64,000 bases of DNA from NCBI RefSeq assembly GCF_032854445.1, contig NC_088297.1, positions 22,765,127-22,829,126 on the forward strand, given 5' to 3'. Below are positions 59,601 through 64,000 of the stretch, one piece after another. The notes beneath the pieces are model-generated. The model was not told where the DNA came from and ran no database searches. It saw nothing but the letters and a program-made list of their open reading frames with translations. A program made the translations under genes and the position numbers. Numbering within the stretch: the stretch's first letter is position 1; each line of letters opens with the position of its first letter. This stretch comes from Liolophura sinensis. Taxonomy: Eukaryota; Mollusca; Polyplacophora; Chitonida; Chitonidae.

Positions 59601-62600
59601 ACTTTGTTTCTGCTATTGTTGATTTTCCTCTCTATGATGCATCTTTACAACCATGTTTTCTTTTTATGAATTTGTGGCCTAAAAGACAACCACAACTGTG
59701 CTGAACATCAATAAGATGGCCAGTGAACATGGCAAGTCCAGATATACATGACAAGTCCAGATATACATGTACACGTCAATCTTCAACCTTTGCACCCACT
59801 AAAGCCCTTTTGTCATTGGAATCTATACACTGACTTATTATGAAAATGATGGTAAATTAAAGTGATATACAGCACCTGACTAATGTTTACGTCCACCAAA
59901 AGACTAGTACTCAACGTATCCTAAACCAGCATTAAAGTTTTTTATGATTTTTTTCAACCCAGTAAAAGTTTAGTAAACCTTCGTCTTGGAAGAGTATTTC
60001 TTCCACTATTTGCACTGCAGGCCAACCATATCATTTGCAAGGAACTTGAGTGACCCTATTTACATAGCCTAGCAGCAGATGGATGGCCTAAAATTAAAAT
60101 AGGATTGTTGTAACAACTGGATTCATGCTCAATTCCAAAACAAAATGAAATAAATCTAAGCCTCACTGAGGCTGGTCTATGCATCCGACTGTCGTTGGAT
60201 TTAATGCTTCAATTCTGTAGCCATGGCTTCTAAGATGAGAGCAGCGCTGACCTAGTTATAGTCGAGGTCAGCTGACCTAGTTATTGCGGACGCCACAGAA
60301 AGTACCTCAGCTTGAACATGACGTTTCAATTATATTACAGTATTTTATACCATGAAACAAAAAAAGCAGCCCTTGTATGCAAGAAAGACGAAGGAGGTAA
60401 ATTTAAATTTAAAACTAAGCCCTATATCATAAGATTTAATTAATTTTAAGCGTTGTCTGGTGAGCTGCCGTCTTCCCATTAATATAAACCTTCGGCATCC
60501 CTAATGAATTTTGCACTGACTCTGATATTTGTTATATAGAAACTGCTGATTACACACTAAAATGAACAACAAAAACTGTATTTGGGGGAGACGAATGTAG
60601 TTTGCACCGAGACGGTATGCTACTGTCTGACTAATATGTGATTACCATTGTTGAATATTACAAGGCTTGCAGGCCTAAATCAACTGATTTTGTAAACGAT
60701 GTCAAAATGATGTCTTATGCAGCAGTTCTGTGTTACCATATGTCACTTCATGGAGTGAATGGGTAAAGGCTACGTCACAGTTTAGGCCACGCAATCTGAT
60801 AGCAACTTGTTTGATTGGGTAAAATTCTCAAGATGGCTGCCTCGACTCACACCAGCCATTTGTACAGTATTGTCATTTTGTTCTACATGTTATTCGGTGA
60901 AATCTGATTAAAATAATAAAGTGTGATACTTTTTAGAAAACTTAGAGTATCGTGCTTTCCACTGAAATATATTTTAGTCAGGTGTTGTCTTGTCCTTTAA
61001 AATGAAAGCTTCATACAACTGCGTGAATTATATCTAGACACCCCGCAGTTCTCTCAGAATGTTTGAAAATATTGGATGCAAAGGCGGCTGAAAAGGTTGA
61101 AAAATTAGGGTAAATATATGGGAATGTGATTTGCTAGGTGCACGGTTGACAAGATGGACTGTAAGTCACACCGTTTAGAGGTTTGCCGTTCTGGAACCAC
61201 TGTACCAGTGGATTGTCCTGCTCCCCTACAGCCGACCTTGCCACACATTTGAACTCAGCAGTCTTTCCGGCCGTCACTATCACAGATTTCAGCTTCTCCA
61301 CCCAAATAGGCCCCGCTGCAAGAACGTGAAAATAAAACAAATCATTTGTTAACCTCCACAGGGTAAACACAAAACAAAAACAAGGCAGTCACAGGATTGA
61401 GCAGTTCGTAAAACTGCATGAAGTTCAAGTCATGTGATACATTCAAATACTTACCTCTAAACCAAATAAAAGTAGAATGATTGACACTGACATACATAGA
61501 TATAATCCTCTAATTTATACAGTGCTAAGAACCTGCCATTAAATCAACGAGAAAGACCAGAATTATTACACTGTCACAACTATGACTGTTTATCATATGC
61601 ATAAGGATTGCAGAGCAGTAAGCTTGTGTGTTTATGTAGTTGTAAATCATTGTGGTGGTAAAGGACACTGTGGGGAGTTAGTGCCTAAGTTCATTACAGA
61701 GGTATTTGATATGCAAATCAGAAACTGCATTTGGCAATCTATGTATTATTGGAGGCAACAGCAACCCTGTGAATAGGTGAGCAAAATGTTGAGCTATGAA
61801 AGACTTCTTTGGTCTTTGATATGCAAATCGCCACTGATAATTGGCTATCTGTGTACTATGGGTGGCCGCTGTAATCCTATGATTGCCTATCTGTGTACTA
61901 TAGGTGACCACTGTAATCCTATAATTGGCAATCTGTGTACTACGGGTGGCCAATGCAACCCTATGATTGGCTATCTGTGTACTATTGGTGACCACTGTAA
62001 TCCTATTATGCCTATCTGTGTACTATGGGTGACCACTGTAATCCTATTATTGCCTATCTGTGTACTATGGATGACCACTGTAACCCTATGATTGGATGTT
62101 TGTGTACTATGGGTGACCACTGTAACCCTATGATTGGCCATCTGTGTACTATGGGTGGCCACTGTAACCCTATGATTGCCTATCTGTGTACTATGGGTGA
62201 CCACTGTAATCCTATGATTGCCTAGTTGTGTACTATGGGTGACCACTGTAACCCTATGATTGCCTATCTGTGTACTATGGGTGACCACTGTAACCCTATG
62301 ATTGCCTATCTGTGTACTATGGGTGGCCGCTGTAATCCTATAATTGCCTATCTATGTACTATAGGTGATCACTGTAACCCTATGATTGCCTATCTGTGTA
62401 CTATGGGTGACCACTGTAATCCTATGATTGCCTATCTGTGTACTATAGGTGACCACTGTAATCCTATGATTGGCTATCTGTGTACTATGGGTGACCACTA
62501 TAACCCTATGATTGGGCATAAACTTTATACTAAGAGCTGAAAATTATGGATAGAGGAAACCGGAGTACCCAAGATAAACCGACCACTCGGTAGTTGGTGA

Positions 62601-63585
62601 CGAACTATACCACGTGACGCACACCATATTTGTGGAGGGCAAGTGGCCTTAACAAACCCTACAATGTCAATACGGTGACATGAACACTGTTCACTGATTA
62701 TCATCACTAAGGCCCTCACAAGCAGTGGCAGCGCGGAATCTACAAATTCCCTATTTTAAGCACTTGCATTTCACATCCACTAAGATATTTTGATCACTTA
62801 CAGTTCACATCCAGAGAAATATTTTGATCACTTACAGTTTAGACATACAGATATGTTTTGACCATTCATATGTCAAAAAGCTTTGATCACTTACATTTCA
62901 CATCCACAAAGATGTTCTGAACAGACCTCTGGCTTCCATGTACAGCTGTACAGGTGTACGTTCCTTCATCTGCCTCTGTCACATTTGAGATCTGCAATGT
63001 GTACTTGTCGTTACTGATCGTGTGACGCCCCACAGGCAGTGAGCCGCCTGTTCTGGCCCACTCTATATTGGGTAATGGGCTGAAAGCAAGATGCAGTTCA
63101 GGTTTAGTACCTACAAATATCTCCATTTGCGAATAGAAGACGTCCAGGAGAGAAAAAAAAACATGCTAGATATTAAACAATGACACAGAAAACTGAATAA
63201 TTTTGATTCTATATTGACATCTAAAAATACAAGCAAAATAAAAAGAACGATCAGTGGAATATGTATAAAAGAAGAATCAATAATCATTTATTTACTGTTT
63301 AACTGTAATTTGTGAAAATCTGACCTGGATCTGAAAGGGCAAATTACAGACTGGCAGAAAGCTATTGGCATGAATTTAGGCATACCGGAGCCCTTAGCCA
63401 ATGTTGGTCAAGAAATGACCCCTGGGTGATTGTAAGCCTTAAACACAGGATAATGTGATACATTCAAAATTCAACTTACTATCCATCAGGTATACATTGC
63501 AGGGTGAGTGTTTTCCCGAGTAAGGCAACAGAGCTCTCCCTGTCTGTAAACCATACCACAGTTGGAGCCCTCGAGGCGGGTGCGA
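44610..63585 (-). CDS. Ig-superfamily/EGF single-pass membrane protein, 3' seven exons
   Basis: Likely cell-surface adhesion or receptor-type protein; partner unknown. Exons, read from high to low coordinates with mutually compatible phases: 63585-63480 (start of an Ig domain, LGKTLTLQCIPDG), 63079-62895 (PLPNIEWARTGGSLP, DEGTYTCTAVHGSQ), 61315-61172 (GPIWVEKLKSVIVTAGKTAE, FKCVARS, VQWFQNGKPLN), 58616-58485 (KLTVSGVRKPYDRMNVQCNV, YQLADAFLNVI), 57552-57209 (an Ig domain with DPLYHKASYIQ and LDILGKYSCLVSIG, but with about three single-base frame breaks), 46836-46687 (150 nt; one MEGF/laminin-type EGF domain, CPDDKYGPTCQNTCNC) and 44749-44610 (TM helix LLAALIVLSILFVIVGLLIC, then a nine-residue basic tail ending RWRLHC-TAA). 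About 400 residues are visible; the N-terminus is beyond the window. The Ig pattern resembles L1/neuroglian-type chains, but the EGF and very short tail differ. One Cys of the EGF appears replaced. Linking the Ig part to the EGF/TM part across the 10-kb array rests on phase and strand only. Confidence 0.7.
44760..46065. other. Last intron of the Ig/EGF gene, unique part
   Basis: No exon or repeat recognised, apart from a tandem CGATATCACATCTTC pair at about 45634-45660. Confidence 0.45.
46066..46128 (-). mobile_element. SINE family A tail fragment
   Basis: AATTAGTGTTTTACGCCGTACTC, AAGAATATTTCACTTATACGACGGCGGCC. In the last intron of the Ig/EGF gene. Confidence 0.82.
46377..46440 (+). mobile_element. 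SINE tail fragment
   Basis: TTGGTTGAGTACTGCGTTAAAC, ATTAATCAGAGAAATAAATAAAT. Intermediate between family A and B tails. Confidence 0.65.
48145..48508 (+). mobile_element. tRNA-derived SINE, family B, inserted in the 57-bp array
   Basis: 364-bp copy, longer than the one at 42615. TACCGGCCCAGATAGCACAG, A box TAGCACAGTTGG, B box in CCAGGATCAATCC, GACTGGTTGACCCGTATCAG (missing in the other copy), GGCGCGGCAGCTTACTTGCC, and a tail GTTGAGTACGACGTTAAACC, (ACTC)n. Array units flank it directly, so it inserted after the array existed. Confidence 0.93.
52265..54320. repeat. Higher-order duplicated block of the 57-bp array, copy 1
   Basis: A block of about 2,050 bases (36 units) is repeated directly at 54315-56370 with almost no difference. 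The offset is 2050 bases, becoming 2051 after one extra C at about 55571. Smaller block duplications are nested inside it (52889-53030 and 53058-53200) and outside it (51028-51400 and 51886-52260). Confidence 0.9.
54315..56370. repeat. Higher-order duplicated block of the 57-bp array, copy 2
   Basis: Direct partner of 52265-54320, with near-identical unit-by-unit variants. This implies a single recent unequal exchange, or an assembly duplication. Confidence 0.9.
56962..57208. other. Intron start of Ig/EGF gene
   Basis: Short unique sequence between the array and the donor of the Ig exon (A|GTGGGT at 57208). An (AAAC)n run is at about 57170-57193. Confidence 0.5.
57640..58230. other. Intron between Ig exons, unique part
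   Basis: No exon seen. A minus-strand open frame of 85 codons (57912-58169) has no domain and is probably chance. Confidence 0.45.
58236..58500 (-). repeat. 65-bp tandem repeat of an Ig exon's 3' end and splice donor
   Basis: The real donor is G|GTAAGA at 58485/58484. The 65-bp segment around it recurs downstream on the minus strand with boundaries at 58419, 58354, 58289 and 58241 (last unit 48 bp). Each unit holds the end of the exon (CATTGGCTATCAGCTGGCAG, ATGCTTTCCTTAACGTCATAG) and the intron start GTAAGACATTAACG. Three of the four extra copies keep GTAAG; the one at 58289 has TTAAG. Confidence 0.92.
58738..58945 (-). mobile_element. SINE family A, 5' part
   Basis: Body and head in reverse orientation: GGAGGAAACCGGACAAAG, AACCCACGGCCATCAGCAGG, TTGAACTCACAGCGATTTC, GCGTGCTAGCCTCCTCAGCC, ACAGAGGCC. 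Tail missing. In an intron of the Ig/EGF gene. Confidence 0.88.
59118..59215 (-). mobile_element. SINE family A, diverged 3' fragment
   Basis: TGATTGGTGTTTCACCCCCATTTACTCAGG, CATTTTACTTGTACAACAGC, GAGTAAACCACAGACCATTGGCAA. Old copy. Confidence 0.65.
59216..61171. other. Intron between Ig exons, no further gene
   Basis: AT-rich, with short direct duplications (CATGGCAAGTCCAGATATACATG at about 59730-59770, GTCAGCTGACCTAGTTAT at about 60248-60285). No exon recognised. Confidence 0.45.
61825..62515. repeat. Minisatellite, 42-bp unit, about 16-17 copies
   Basis: Unit CCTATCTGTGTACTATGGG, TGACCACTGTAATCCTATGATTG. Very homogeneous from 62000 to 62500, with TGACCACT/TGGCCGCT and AATCC/AACCC variants. 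It sits in the intron between the Ig exons at 62.9 and 61.3 kb. No splice-junction homology seen. Confidence 0.95.
62755..62900 (-). repeat. 34-bp repeat of an Ig exon's 3' end and splice donor
   Basis: The real exon end is GTGGATGTGAAAT|GTAAGTGATC at 62895/62894. Diverged copies follow in the intron with boundaries at about 62835, 62801 and 62767: CACTTACAGTTCACATCCAG and similar on the + strand. Spacing is 34, 34 and 59 bases. Two copies keep GTAAGT; the last has GCAAGT. Confidence 0.8.
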
Positions 63586-64000
63586 CTACAACATACACAT
63601 AAAACCGTGAATTTGACATACTAATGTCTTCTGAGGGCCTGGGAATAAATTCTTGCTTGATTGTTACCACAAAGGCATTGTTTTGAAAATTAAATTTCAC
63701 TACAGTGTTCACTACATTGGCTTGTATGTAGTGTCCTTTGTGATAGCATGTATATACGCTAAATGACCTAAGGTTTCGCCCTGGGACTCGGAAAGTTTAT
63801 ACCAGGATTCACTGTTACTGACTGAGGGCCGTGCGAGAGCATGAGGGGTGGTCAGGGGATTATACTGAGAGTTTAAGATTGTTATAAAAATTTAGTCTAT
63901 GCTCCTATGACCAACAGTTCACGTTTTCCTCAGTTTTAATCTAAATAATTTTAGTACATGCACTTTGTAACAGGTTGAGTGTTTTATTATCGTTATTTTG
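63586..64000. other. Upstream intron of the Ig/EGF gene
   Basis: Precedes the TTGTAG acceptor of the exon at 63585. No further exon recognised up to the window edge. Confidence 0.45.

Noticed and set aside
61678..62540. Repetitive frames of about 105 codons in the 42-bp array
   Set aside because: Same periodicity effect, within an intron of the Ig/EGF gene.

Overview
The window is nuclear DNA of an animal. It has spliced genes with GT-AG introns, about 25 SINE copies, LTR and Penelope-like retroelements, and long minisatellite arrays. The SINE 3' tails (AGTACGGCGTAAAACACCAAT and AGTACGACGTTAAACCCCA types) and the very high minisatellite load suggest a lophotrochozoan, most likely a mollusc. 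That assignment rests on pattern recognition, not on a search.

Layout. 0-1.4 kb: decayed Penelope-like reverse transcriptase. 1.7-7.5 kb: MITE and SINE debris with no recognised gene. 7.7-9.8 kb (+): the last two exons of an MFS sugar transporter of the MFSD4/NaGLT1 (SLC60) type. 10.3-11.5 kb: minisatellite. 12.5-16.7 kb (-): degenerate Gypsy LTR retrotransposon with both LTRs and a polypurine tract. 18.9-21.3 kb (-): two-exon gene for a small secreted six-cysteine protein. 23.2-27.7 kb (-): three-exon selenocysteine glutathione peroxidase with an in-frame UGA and a candidate SECIS element. 28-37 kb: SINEs and a 1.9-kb array of 38-bp units. 37.25-38.26 kb (+): frame-disrupted DHHC palmitoyltransferase sequence. 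39.5-40.2 kb (+): second Gypsy gag fragment. 41.6-44.2 kb: SINEs of several families and two minisatellites. 44.6-63.6 kb (-): seven exons of a large Ig/EGF single-pass membrane protein whose 5' end lies beyond the window. One of its introns holds a 9.9-kb array of 57-58-bp units.

The most unusual feature recurs across the window. Several tandem arrays appear to be built from copies of an exon-intron junction of the gene they lie in. The six-cysteine gene has its intron-1 acceptor plus the start of exon 2 amplified about 10 times. In the Ig/EGF gene, the splice donors of the exons at 58.5 kb and 62.9 kb are each repeated into the following intron, with GTAAG kept. Units of the 9.9-kb array carry a 22-bp stretch matching (18/22 by eye) the 3' end and donor of the neighbouring EGF exon. 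This would produce runs of decoy splice sites.

Caveat. Single-base frameshifts interrupt otherwise conserved exons in three unrelated loci: glutathione peroxidase exon 2, DHHC, and the Ig exon at 57.2-57.6 kb. Residual assembly indels must be excluded before calling these pseudogenes. The transporter and the six-cysteine gene read through cleanly.
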